64,000 nt of DNA from Polytrichum commune (Eukaryota > Streptophyta > Polytrichopsida > Polytrichales > Polytrichaceae): the NCBI GenBank assembly GCA_950295325.1, contig OX485803.1, positions 68,337,554 to 68,401,553 on the forward strand, in the 5' to 3' direction. The position numbers and the translations under genes were made by a program. How positions within the stretch are numbered: the stretch's first letter is position 1; every line of letters begins with the position of its first letter. Shown here piece after piece: positions 11,090-23,250 of the stretch. The notes beneath the pieces are model-generated. The model ran no database searches and was not told the DNA's origin. It was given only the letters and a program-made list of their open reading frames with translations.

Positions 11090-13710
11090 ACTTATTAGCT
11101 ACTCTGCTTGCAGCCGTGCCTGCAAAATTTTGGTCAGAATGATGCAATTCTTCAATCATAAAGCAATTGAGATGCAGAATGAGATGCAGAATGAAACATG
11201 AAGAAAAGAGTGATAGTTCACATTGCATGTAACAAAAGAAATTGAATTCAAGAAGCAACATTTTCAGAATGTGAGAGGAGTTGGAAAGGATAACAAATTA
11301 CATTGAAATGCTGCACACTGCAATCCCTGCTTCTTCTCTTTCTGAAAATCCCAGAAATCCTCACAACTGCACACTCAATTGCCTTTCAAATGCACACTCA
11401 GATAACTCTCTAATGCAGACCTCAAGCCTTCACAGCTTATATACAAACCCTAGTATACTCCTATGTACACAAAACTCACAACCTTGTAGCTCTCAAGCTT
11501 CTGAACTCTTAAGCAAACCCTAAACTCTCAAGCTTCCCTAAACTCTCAAGCTTCACTTCCGAAGCTTCCCTAAACTCTCAAGCTTCACTTCTGAAGCTTC
11601 CTTAAACTCTCAAGCTTCAACTCTGAAGCTTCCTTAAACTCTCAAGCTTCTAAAGATCACCCTCAAGCTCTCAATCCGAAACTCTGAAGCTTTCCTACTC
11701 AAGCTCTCAAGCTTTTGAAACTCACAAACTCTCACACTGAAAGCTTTCACAAACTCACAAGCTTTCACACAAACTCTCAATCTGAAATCTCTCAAAACTT
11801 GCAACAAAACTAATTTAAAACTTCAAGACTAAAAAAAGCAAGAGCTTCGCTCTCTAAACGCTCCGCTCCTCCTCTCCTCGAAATGACAAATGAGGAGAAG
11901 AGGAAGGGGCGCGGGGAGGTAGGTGCGCCGCTAGGGTTTCCCAGCACCTGCCACGTGGCACAACTCCACTGGCTAGGGTTGGGAGAGAGATGGGATGGGA
12001 TGGTATGGGAGGTGATGGGAAGGGATGGGATGGGATGGGATGCGATGGGAGATGGGAGATGGTTGTATATTGGAACCCTTCATGTTATTCTCATGCTTTG
12101 ACATATTTATATGTAATGGACGCGTTTAAGGCATTAACTTGACAAGCTTAGTTCAAATACATGAATTTTACTCGTTTTATTTCCTTAGTACCTCTACATT
12201 TGGATTCCTTGTAAACATATTTTAGGAAAATATGCTCAGTTAATTCGTAATAAACAATGCATGTCACTCCCTAGGTTGTCAATGTAGAATCCACCCCCAA
12301 AGATATATATCTGGTGTTTTAAAATATAGTTTATGTAAGAGCTAGATATCTTTCAATTAATTCGATGGTTCCTCAAATAAATATTACATGCAAAAAAGAA
12401 TTCATAATAATATGAGATTGCGCAGAGTTGCTATACGATAGGATGTCAATTCAAGTTCTAATATTAGGTGTTAGCTTGAACTAATGCATTTCTGGAGTGG
12501 TCAACTATTTTGCTAGCATCAACTACGAGCTTGCGATGAATGAAGTTAATGCAATTACAAGGGTTTTTGAGGAGTCAATATTGTTTGTGTGTGTAATGTA
12601 TCCTAGTAACAATCTAAAACCTAAACCCAAATACCACATACACAACTTTCACAAACCCTAAACCCCTAAACCCCTAAACCCTACCCCCAAACCCTTACCC
12701 TAAACCCTAACCGCAAACCCTAAACCCTACATCCCTGCATCTTTTTATCTTACCAACCTTTCTTATATGTGGCCATGTTGTTTTCTGAGGGCAGGTCAAA
12801 TTGGTCTACCAATGTTGGTTGGATGGAGAATGCTTAATTCCGTTCATAACAACTATAATAATTGATAATGATGGCAATTGTCAATTTCACATTCCAAATT
12901 AATAGATTTGAGATAAAACTTTGGTTTAAGTGATAAGTGAAATTTCAAATATTCCCACTTTCACCTTAATAGTTCTGAGTGAAATTTCATCACACAATCC
13001 ACGATCTTATTATAATAACATGCATGTCTTAAGACTTCAATTTATATCAACACTTTAAGCTATGATGATGCACATCCTTCTCATAGGATGCAAAACATAT
13101 ATTAATTGTAAGTACATACTATTGTATGCACCATTCCAAATTAATAGTGCATTTCCCCAAACCCTAAAAGTCTATTTCCAATAGGACCTCAACTCATTTA
13201 ATCATGTGTCAACTTAAACTAACAATCGAACAATGCATTCCACTATAAATATCACCAATGATCTAATAAACATTTAACCAATGTGTATCCGTACCCTTAC
13301 AACAAGTGGACGAAAATTCAATTTCCAATAGGACGTCAAACACATAATAATTGTAACTATGATTCAACGTTACGGTAGCTAGTATGGTTTCAAGTCTCAA
13401 TGATCATTACGCTATCATACTATGCAGCATTACAAATTGATTAATCCTTCCTACTCATGCCATTTTAATTCCTTATTTTCACACCTAGATACCATTTGAA
13501 AGAAGACCTAACTTACATATATTATTAGGTATAATTAGTTCATAGTGTCCTCAATCTACCCTAGTGCAAGCCATTATGGATTAACCCGATTTTTTAGTTG
13601 TATTCATGCACTTGGTGACCATATTACGGTCATTTTTTGATGTGAAACATATGATACCTATAATTTTAGGGGCGTCCGCAACATGTTTCTTAGCCACTCT
13701 GACCTCATTG

Positions 13711-13743
<33 letters not shown>

Positions 13744-14280
13744 CTATGACTTCGACATTCATAACTTTATTAGGCATCAATTGTCAATTAACTTGGACTT
13801 CATACCTTAGTCGCAAATCATTAAATATTCAATGTTAACCATCTCCATATTTAGACATTATGTGTATATATATATATACATATATATATATACGTATATA
13901 CATATATTTCGATGAGACCTTGGTCACAACTAAGGTGTGCAACCGATTTATATATTTTCAATATGTTGGCGTGCATGCAAGGCATGTTCCATACATGACA
14001 ATGCTATTTATATAATTCCGCATGGATGGAATGGGAGATTGTTAGGTCAAAGAAGGCGGCGGGAATCTGCTTTTTAAAGAGCATCCAAGGGATTTTGAAC
14101 CAGCGGGGTGAAGTACTTAAAGCTCTTCCCCCCACAACAAAGCTCTTTTCAGCGGCACATGCAAGTGTGCGCTCTACAGACCTCACCGAACGCGCTCAAG
14201 CCATTTCGTGTGCGCCAACCCTACACCACCCAGGTACAGTACAGGCTGTACCTACCGCATATACCGCCGTAAATACCGGA
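11090..14280. other. Non-coding stretch with simple repeats
   Basis: No gene seen. About 11520-11700 holds a degenerate minisatellite of roughly 32 bp built on ctcaagcttc...gaagcttcc, and 11990-12060 a (gggat)n-type repeat. About 12640-12730 carries interstitial CCCTAAA telomere-type repeats, 13710-13745 a (tg)/(ta) microsatellite, and 13865-13905 a (ta)n tract. This stretch separates the two palindrome arrays of element 1 and may be a later insertion. Confidence 0.5.
12640..12730. repeat. Interstitial plant-type telomere repeats
   Basis: Imperfect tandem copies of ccctaaa/cccctaaa, the complement of TTTAGGG. The tract is short and degenerate, so it is an interstitial relic rather than a chromosome end. 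Confidence 0.75.
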
Positions 14281-14282
14281 AC

Positions 14283-15076
14283 TTTACGAACGCACGTTCG
14301 TAAAGATGAAGAGCTTCAGGTTTAGACAAACGATTCGGATCTGGACATGGCAAGGATTTACGAACGCGCGTTCGTAAATTCCACATGAGAGCATGTTCTG
14401 GATTGGGCTACTCATATGGATAGTCACATGCACGTAATCCATCTCAGTTATTTACGAACGTGCGTTCGTAAATATGCCTTCGAGGACCATGCAGACATAT
14501 TTGACCCTTATCTATTGGTACCTGATGGTCGGTAATTTACGAACGTGCGTTCGTAAATCCCACAGGAGATCATGTTTTGGATTGAGCTACTCATGGATAG
14601 TCACATGCACATCATCCATGGCATTTATTTACGAACGTGCGTTCGTAAATATGCCTTCGAGTTTCATACATACATATTTGACCCTTGTCTATTGGTACCT
14701 GTTGGTCGGTAATTTACGAACGTGCGTTCGTAAATCCCATATGAGAGCATGTTCTGGATTGAGGTACTCATATGGTTAGTCACATGCACTTAATCCATGA
14801 CAGTCATTTACGAACGTGCGTTCGTAAATATGCCTTCGAGGATCATACATACTTATTTGACCCGTATCTATTGTTACCTGATGGTCGGGAATTTACGAAC
14901 GTTCGTTCGTAAATACATGTCATTATTGTCTACGCATCCAGCAACACATCTTCATTCATGCACATCAGTATGGCAGTAATTTACGAACACAGAATAGCAA
15001 GAAAAATATGCTCATCGCTCGTCCGTGAAGGATGTGAACACGGGGTCGCACCCATTTACGAACGTCCGTTCGTAAA
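14283..15076. repeat. Second palindrome array of element 1, higher-order 178-bp repeat
   Basis: Palindromes start at 14283, 14357, 14451, 14536, 14628, 14713, 14807, 14892 and 15055. From 14451 the spacing alternates about 85 and 93 bp because two different linkers alternate (one containing tatgccttcgag, the other gagagcatgttctggattg), giving a unit of about 178 bp with two sites per unit. Most central copies have the spacer TG, so this array was amplified more recently than the upstream one. A half site lies near 14981. Confidence 0.9.
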
Positions 15077-15450
15077 TGGGTAGGTACGCAAAAGTCAACA
15101 TAATCAAATTCACAATATGGAGGTGCTCAGTGTTCAAAATATTGTTGGAGTTGATTCAGGCATCATCTGCAGATTTGCTAATTTTGTGCGTATGGACAAG
15201 TGTTCTCTTGTGATAGTATATCGCGCAGGTTCCTAAGTCAACATGGTACTTTGACGTACAAAACCGATATTCCTCAGGGTGCTCTCATTTGAGGGATCTC
15301 GAAGGCCGCCGGATGTACATGGAGAAGTTACTGAGGTCACGAACGCGCGTTCGTAAATGCATGTGGCGTTCTCGGATTTCTGATTTCGTCGTCGGTTGTA
15401 TGTGGACAGGCGCTGGTCCGAACAGCAGGGCCCTCCTGGACGACTAACGA
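14975..15450 (-). pseudogene. Relic of the 3' end of an element-1 ParB/MTase gene
   Basis: The sequence around 15040-15110 and 15200-15450 aligns by eye with 5550-5640 and 5720-5990, the last exon and 3' flank of the intact gene. Shared landmarks are gggtcgca, the cctaag phrase, tacaaaac, the cacgaacgcgcgttcgt palindrome at about 15338, and ggcgctggtccgaacagcagg. It is in the same orientation, diverged, and cut off at about 15450 where the transposase unit begins. Confidence 0.6.
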
Positions 15451-15502
15451 GTGTTCTCCTCTTTGTCCATGTATTGTTTACATTAGTGAACAACCTAGAC
15501 GT

Positions 15503-18500
15503 ATGCTTAAAACGTTTTTTTGGGACGCGCGTTCGTCTTTGTGCGTGAGGTTCTCCAATGGTGCACCAAAATTTGTTTGTCAATTTTGGGCCATTTATCT
15601 CCACATATATTCTATCCTCTCTTGTATGCATTGCGGTGGTGGTTGGGTTGATCATGTCCTGGTGGTTGGTATAGGTTGTATGGCGTTGCATGTGGGTGAT
15701 AGTTCATTGGAGTTGTCGACGTATGCATCGTCATCCGATGCTGAATGTGAACTGTCTTCCCCGTCGGCAGATAGTAATGGTGTGCCAAACGTGAGGGGGG
15801 TGTTTGTGGATACATCCTCCCATGAATCTTTGGAAGTCCACGAACAATCTCTGCATTCCGGAGATGACCACGATGACATTCCGTTGTGTGCCGGTTTCGG
15901 GAGGGAGCAATGGGTTGGCCTTGATGTCGTTCTACTCAACGAGGTTGGTGTCCCGGTGGCAGATGGTATATGTAGAAACTCCAATCCCCGTGATTGTGTC
16001 GATGCCAACGCCCTAGGTCTCGATGATGTTGGCGTGTGCATCTTGAACTCTTTGCTTCCGGTAGAGTTCCCGGTGACATGGAGATTTTCCTTGCGTCGAT
16101 GGCCGCTTCGTCGAGTTCTACATGAGGAAGTGAGTTTGTGGGATCATGAGCGGCGGCATAAGCAAACACAATTAGCTTTGTTGGCCACAACACGTCCTCG
16201 CAAAGGCCTCCGTAGATATGATTCAAACCGTGTGCCTCGCGGAGATAAGGAGCGTCGACGGGATCGGCTTTTGGGGGACGAATCTATCCGTCTAGTGTCC
16301 GGCAAGGATTGTTGCGCGAGGAAATGTGGCTTGCGGATTTTCGTATGAGGTCGGCTAAGAAACTCGAGGTCCACAGAAATTTGCACCTTGATACCCATGG
16401 GCATAAGGTGGTGACACTTGAGAATGTTGATGTGTGTTGTACAGCGTGGTATACCATCCACGCCGTCTCCAAGGCTGACTTTTATAGGTTTCGAAAATAT
16501 TCATCGTTGGGTCGCCGCTCTCGATTTCATGGCAACTCGGGCACAAAGAAACCTAGGGAGGCTACACTGCAAGCGTCCGCGACACTATCCACCATCATAG
16601 TGCCATTGGCCGATGCAATGCCCCACAAGACGAGGACATTGTCGTCAGGGGAGAAGGTTGTTCAAATGGTGTTGCCCACGGGCACAAAATGGAAGAACAT
16701 CTTAACGGACATCAATGAAGTGGGTCGCATAGCGGGATGTGGGCCCATTTCTTTGTCCAAGTTGAGTGTGATTAAAAACCAGCAGTTTGCGGAATACATT
16801 CTGAAAAGACCCGGGAACAAGTTCGCTAGATGTACGACGTGTGAAAAATACAAAGGTCTTCGAGACGCCCACCCCATAGGCACTGAATCTCATTCCAGAC
16901 ACCAGAAAAAATATATTGAACATGTCAACAATCAAGAGGCACACCGTCAAGATTACTATAAGAATCGTGCTCTATCCATAATGAGGCCCACAGAGGTTCT
17001 AACAGTCATCCATGATAAAATGGACCACGCCAAAACCGCATGCCCTTGTTATGCACGCAAAATAAAGGCCACGGATGGTCTCTTCAAGTTGCCCGTAGCT
17101 GTCACAGGTTTGTATGAAATCACAACTACGTGTTTAAAGTCTATCCAATTTTCTTGGGTGTGTTTGGCAAATGTCCAACTCCATACATCCGTTTAGTGGT
17201 TATTTGATTATTTTGGTCACGCATCGTTTGTTTTTTCCAAGTATGATTGCCCACGGCCATGGGGACGTAAAGTATGCCCATTATGGTTTGGATTTTTACC
17301 CTGGGGATGCTAACCACACGGTGGGTTCATTTGCAAAACTGTTGCGCGATCTTGAGAAGCCACCGGTACATTCTTCCCGTGCACTTTTTGATGGTTGTGG
17401 AACCACATCCCTTTATGAGGCGGTGCTTTTGGGGAAGGAGGTTTGTATGTCGTCATTGCCAGAACCACCCGGAGAGCCCATTTGTGCAAAACCATTGCCT
17501 CCAACTCTCCACGTTCAACTTGATAATTGTGCGAAGGACAACAAATGTCGATACGTATTTTGTTTTTGGTCATTGCTCGTGGCGAAAGGAATCTTCAAGG
17601 AGGTGTTTGTGTCTTTCTTGATGGTGGGACATACACACGACGACATTGATGCATCATTCGGACGGTGGAGCATGAAGTTGCATGAAGAAGATTTTCCAAC
17701 CATATCTCTTCTTATGAAATCATATATGGATTTGGACCATATGCCAGTAATTCCGCACTTGATTGAGGAAGTACCAAATTTCAAGGCCTTCATCAAGCCA
17801 TACATGTTGAAGGGAGGGGACCGTTTGGTGGGGCATACCAAAGCACAACAATTCCGATTTTATATGAGGGACGATGGTCTCCCGGCCATGCAATTCAAGC
17901 TTTTGTGCACATCTCCTAATTGGGGCCCGGATGATGGTATACTCGTATGGCGTCAAGACAATGATGGAAAATGTTTGGTCCCGGATGGGGAACCAAAGCC
18001 TTGCAAACCCGAACCCATGAGGAATGGGCCGGAAATCATCAAAGGCATATCCGGATTCATTGAATATTGGAAAGAGTTGTGCGAGGAGGACATCACAAGA
18101 CGTGTTAGAGATACCCATGAACCGTTGATCGCGTATTGGGATCGCATTCGCTCAGCCTTGATGACACTTGGTGGCGACACCCGTACGACTTTGACACAAG
18201 GATTTTGGCCACAAAGTCGTTTGACGGTTGTTGAGTCCGATACTATGTTTTTCAGCAATGGAGACGTTCGTGAAGAGTTCGCAATGGACGAGCATTACGT
18301 TGGCCCTGCCCGCAATCGACCGGCACCCTCGTTTCGTGTAGGTGTTGATTGCCATGAAGGGTATTTGGTCCTCGTACGAGCTGGGGATGAGGAGCATCCC
18401 AAGCCAATTTGGTTGGTAAAAGCATTGTCTTCACCCAATTTTGTTCGAACTAGCCCCAACTTTCGTCAAATTGAGGTGGAATATTGTCGTCCAAGCACTA

Positions 18501-18760
18501 AAGACCACAACGTGCTCCGCACTTATTTAGGTTGGGACACCAAAAAGAATTTTAAGTGGACAGTGGACTCAGCGTACACACCGGTTTGGATAAACACGGA
18601 TACTATACTTTGTGCTTGGAAGCCGCGCAAAGGTTCCAACACAGAAGCAATGACCATCCCCCAAAAACATATACATTTTGCCAAAGACAACTTGGCACGT
18701 ATTGCAGCTGCGGAAAATGACGCCGAGAATGGATATGAAGCGGAAGATGGAGATGGGTAA
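15503..18760 (+). pseudogene. DDE transposase-like gene (DUF7869 type), probably disabled
   Basis: Three blocks read as one protein: 15503-about 16300, about 16300-17107 and about 17242-18760. The last two are joined by a GT-AG intron (donor cacag/gtttgt, acceptor ttccaag). The middle block has a zinc-knuckle-like FARCTTCEKY and then HDKMDHAKTACP (first acidic residue near 17013). The last has LQLDNCAKDNKCRYVF (Asp near 17522) and VGHTHDDIDASFGRWS, the pattern typical of DUF7869 transposase-like proteins. Between the first two blocks the frame changes at about 16300 with no obvious intron, which suggests a frameshift. Family recall is from motif memory, and a profile search would settle it. 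It lies inside the inverted ends of element 1, so it may be that element's own transposase. Confidence 0.6.
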
Positions 18761-19136
18761 ACATAACATAGGTGAAAGTTAACGGCGGGAAAAAACATTA
18801 GTACTTAGTAGTCTTGGTTTTTAATAGACTTAGTAGACTTGTCACACTCCATTGTGGTATACGTTTGGGATGTGCCATCCAAAACCATAAGAACCTTACT
18901 TATGGGATGCGCACCCCAAACTCTATAATGACATAAACCATTTGTTTTTTATATTCGCTTGTTATTTTCCACATGGAGTTCACGTTTTCATTATAATTGC
19001 AATTTTCTATTTTTAGTATTAGGAATATTCTTTACGTGCGAATTTTTAAATTGTCATGTTCTTGATGTTCCCAACATTCCATATGCCCACAATATTGGCA
19101 TCCCAAACTATGGGCATATTTTATTTTGAGACTTTC

Positions 19137-19165
19137 AAAAGTCTCCGATTAACGAATATAGTGTT
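19137..19165 (-). repeat. Right inverted end of element 1
   Basis: Reads as the reverse complement of the left end: from 19165 leftward AACACTATATTCG, then TTAATCGGAGACTTTT. CACT follows at 19166-19169. Confidence 0.6.
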
Positions 19166-19169
19166 CACT

Positions 19170-22100
19170 ATTTTATAGGGGGGTATTACTTTCAATTTTT
19201 TTATTTTTTTTCACATGCTATCATTATGTAAATTTCTACTTTGGGTTAATAGAAAAATGGCTTGCATTACTTATGATTCCAAATTACCTATTATTCCATA
19301 CCCTATAGTACTTTAAAGATGTCCAGTGTCATTTTTGATACCCTATATTACTCTTAAGCCCAATTATAATTTTTTGCTCCCATGTTTTTAAAATACCCTA
19401 TCATTTGTTCGCACGTGTATTGCTACTCCAACCAATGACTACCCCCCCCGAGTCAAAGTTACTTGTAAGTGATCATGTTCTCTTTTGGTGGGGTTGATTT
19501 TGAATCTCATTTGTACATTAAGAGTACCTATTATGGGCACTTTATCCAATGTTACATACCTAGGGTTTTTGGAAACAAAATAAAGATTACACAAGGCGTA
19601 GTAATCTTTAGAAGATCCAAACTAAGGTATGTGGGTGTTCTTTGGTTCCTCTTCTTAATCGGACCCCTATGTTTGATTGGTATGTGGTTTAGTGAGGATC
19701 AAGGAGCAAACACCATAAAGACACTTGTGTAAAAGAGATTGGACGACATCTTCGAATACTATTAACTATTGTACACTCATTAGTAAACACAATTGGGAGG
19801 ACCCATGTGTTCAGTTAAGGAGGCAACAAATGTGCACTTTCAATAATCATAACTCAATAAGGGGAGGACCAATTTTTGATCCGAATTATGTTGATGCTTC
19901 ATTGTAGAATTGCTATTGCAACACAAGTTTTATTGTGTGAATTTGATTGGTAGAAATTGGAGAACATGAAAAAAAAACCAAATAACACCCACATACCTTA
20001 TGGGCACCCCAAGGGGTGGACTCTTCATACCACATATGAACTAACATGAGTGTAAGAAGGGGTATTATTTGAGGCACTAGCGTACATACTATACATAAGG
20101 GAGAGGTATTAGTTTTCATTAGTGTAATATATATTTAAAAATGCTGATGTACAAAAGGCTGATGTACAAAAAGGGGCCCTTAGGTTTAGGGCAAACGTTG
20201 ACAATAGATGTGCTAGTTTCATCCAATTCACGTTTTCATCCATTGGTGTCATATGGTCATAGTCCTTAATGACTACCATGTGTGTTCTTTTTAGGGTTTA
20301 TGTTTGAGTTCTAGGTTTTTACAAGCTAAAGGCTCTTGGAAATGCTCATGAGCTTCCTTGAGTTTTGCTCTGTGGATTGTGGCTAACTTATTGTGCTCTT
20401 GTCTTTGTTTGTGTGATATAATCATGGATTACATGCAATGGATGAGAAATGTTCAATGACTTTCTCATTGGAAAGTCAAAGTGAAGTGTATGTGTAATAA
20501 CATATTATTTAAATTCATGATTTAAATTTGTATCTGTAGTGGAGGCTTTTATCACATTAAATTAAAAAGCTTATTACAAATGCACAAGTCCATTTTTAGC
20601 ATGTTGTAAGTTTATATGTATTTGTTTCCCTCTATAAAACTCTTGTATATAGGGGGTTTAATTGCATAGTGAACCACACACATCATTTAGGTTTCCAATG
20701 AAGAATTCAACCCCTGGGATGAGCACATGAAATTTGAACTTACACTTTTAACTTGCGCTCATTTAGGTGAATATCTTATAGCATATTTAGGACATAGGAC
20801 TACATTTTCTTTCCAACATGACCAATTTAATGGCCTTCCTATGTACACTCATGAGCCTCCCTTCATATTGAGGTTGAGTATGATGGCATGTGGGAATTTG
20901 TGCCGGATATGCTAGTACGATTCTCTCGATCTTTGATGAAGTTGAATAATGCTATGTTAGCTAGTCACCAACAGTGATCGGGGAGATTTTTGGGCATAAC
21001 CAGTTGAGATCCGGGTGTTTGCAAGTCCAACCGGTTGCATTTTGACATCCTCCTGTTTTCCTTGATTAAATTGGGGTATATTCTATAAATTCCTCTAAAA
21101 TGATCGGTAATTTTCCTGCAGTCTCGAACTTCAACCGGTTATTTCTCAAACTCAACCGGTTCATTTGTAACTAACTGCTGGTTCTCCCCGATCATTGGTC
21201 ACCAATGGTAATTCTCTTATTGATATGTATTGGCACTTGAATATGTATCTATACGTTAGAAATCAACACTATGATACTAGGTCACTCTCCGATTTAGGTG
21301 CACTTATCAAGGAGGATGTGAAGACTAGTCCACGAACTTATATTCCATGTCAAGTAGACACTTCTCACCTTTGCTCACCTTCACGCCATAGATGTACACC
21401 ACAAAAAACGCACAACAAAAGTTGTGCCTCGCTTCTTCTAAGTTACAAGCTGAATGACTTGACCTCATTGCACTTTGTACATGAGAAAATGATTGACCTA
21501 TAAGATGGGTAGGGCCCATATTAGATACTTACAAGTTGCTACTTTGCACCCAAAAACAACTTAGTCTTGAATCCCATTAATTTGGGGAAACCTAAGTTCA
21601 TACAAGGCCAACATGACACTTTAGTCCATGATTGACGAATATTATTAGAGCTATATGTAAAGTTCCTCAAAGAGGAGGGACAAAACCATGGGTTTGATCA
21701 TTCTTTAAAAGAACTTTCTATCTAGAGCTCGTTAGCTCGTTGTGTATTAGAGTTTATTTTGAAAGTTGGGTGAAGCTTTGGAGACTTTTTTTTGTGCCTA
21801 ACTCTAAGTGTTACTATTAGGTTAATTGATAGGTCACAACAACTTCAAAGTGGAATTAGGACGTCAACTTTAGGTGCAATGCTCTTTCATGTGAATTTTA
21901 GAGATTTGGGAGATTAAAGAGTGGACTAGTAGGGTCACTCAGTGTAGTACATGCAATTGCGCAGTCTCTCCCTTACATTCAGCCATAGTCCAGTAGTCAT
22001 GACTCGCTATACCATGGTTTATCAATGCAAGGAGTCTCAACTCATCAATAGTCTTTTCACGCAACCAATAACCACATATAACTGGGGTCAAAGGCGCCTT

Positions 22101-23250
22101 GATTTGAACAATAGTCTCGCCTTAATTACTTGATGAGTTGATGCATCAGAAAATACTATAGTAACCACCCTATGGGTTACGGCATTCATCAGCCTATCTG
22201 AATTTTAATGAGGCAGTGAGACAATTTTCCTTACCTGGACTTAACTTAAGAACATCATTTTGTAAGTTTCCAACATCATAGGCCATAACAATGTAGTACA
22301 TATGCCTAGGCCTTAGCTTAATCCTCCTTTATCTTAGACTGCCTTACTTGCACTTCATGTGGTTATTAGGCCCTTTAAACATTAAATGGGGAACAACTCA
22401 ATCCTTAGATTATAGATTATGATATGATAACAAACTTTACTAATCCTAGTATAATTACTTGGAAAAAGTTTAAAAAATAAGGGAACTTACTGGTCTTCTG
22501 TCACTTAGAAATACATCACCTCAATCGGAATGGGCGGCAACTCAACAATCACCTTGGCAATTGCTATTCTCAATTGCTCCTTACAATAGCCTATTCTCAA
22601 TTGCTCCTGACAATAGTCTATTGTCAATTGCTCTTGGCAATAGCCTAGGGGCATAAATAGAAGAGGGAGGAGTTAGTTTCTCGACCATCAAGGGTTTTGT
22701 TTGTCCATAGCCAGAAACTCAAGAGGCCTCTTAATTCTCCACATGTCTATAGCCCACTCACTAAAACTCCTCATTTCCATTGCCAATGGTCAAAATGCTC
22801 ACCTTTTAGCCTTGCTAACCCTCATTTAGCTTTGTAGTTGCTAATGTTAGTGTTTCTCCACTACTTTAAGAACTAAAATGAAGATTTGAGCTCAAAATTT
22901 ATCAGAAATCTAAATAGGGTTCATCTAACCAAAAAGCTAGATAACACCTATGCAAGGTTAGCTTTAGCCCACCACATCCTAGTAGGACAAGCTAGAAAGT
23001 TGGTTGTTAATAGCACAACACCACTCTTTTTGTATGGTAATTTAAACATTAAAAAAACTTGGGTAACTTTGGGTTAATTCTCATAAACTAAGGGTTTGGG
23101 ACAAAACTCATGGCTTCATCTACTTTACGTTACAAATAACTCTATGATGTGCCAACTTTCTCCAAAGGCAAGCTTCAACATCCCCACATGGATTTAAGTG
23201 TCCAATGTTGATTTTACCTACAAAACCCACTCATAGTTGAGTATAGACTA
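19170..23250. other. AT-rich intergenic DNA, possible retroelement debris
   Basis: No intact gene. About 20690-20915 holds a plus-strand open stretch with protein-like composition (NPWDEHMKFELTLL, HRTTFSFQHDQFNG), and 21195-21503 another. I recognise neither; both may be retroelement relics. Four caaccggtt words cluster at 21030-21160. A 27-bp tandem repeat (three copies of a caattgctc...caatagcc unit) lies at about 22570-22650. Confidence 0.4.

Larger units (their letters stand above)
3030..19165. mobile_element. Candidate 16.1-kb composite DNA transposon (element 1)
   Basis: Inverted ends: the sequence from 3030 begins AACACTATATTCG and continues to GGAGACTTTT. The reverse complement of the sequence ending at 19165 reads the same over about 28 bp with few mismatches. 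The 4-bp word CACT directly abuts both ends (3026-3029 and 19166-19169), a possible target duplication. Inside are an HAD-phosphatase exon, a ParB/methyltransferase-like gene, two palindrome arrays and a DDE transposase relic. That the two ends belong to one insertion is inferred from their orientation and the transposase between them. The left ~300 bp recurs at 35399, so the end sequence is a dispersed family. Confidence 0.5.

Noticed and set aside
12640-12730. True telomere or chromosome end
   Set aside because: The tract is under 100 bp, degenerate and internal to the window.
14283-15076. CRISPR-like array of regularly spaced palindromes
   Set aside because: Spacers are two alternating repeated linkers, not unique sequences. 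There is no cas gene and the context is a plant nuclear genome.
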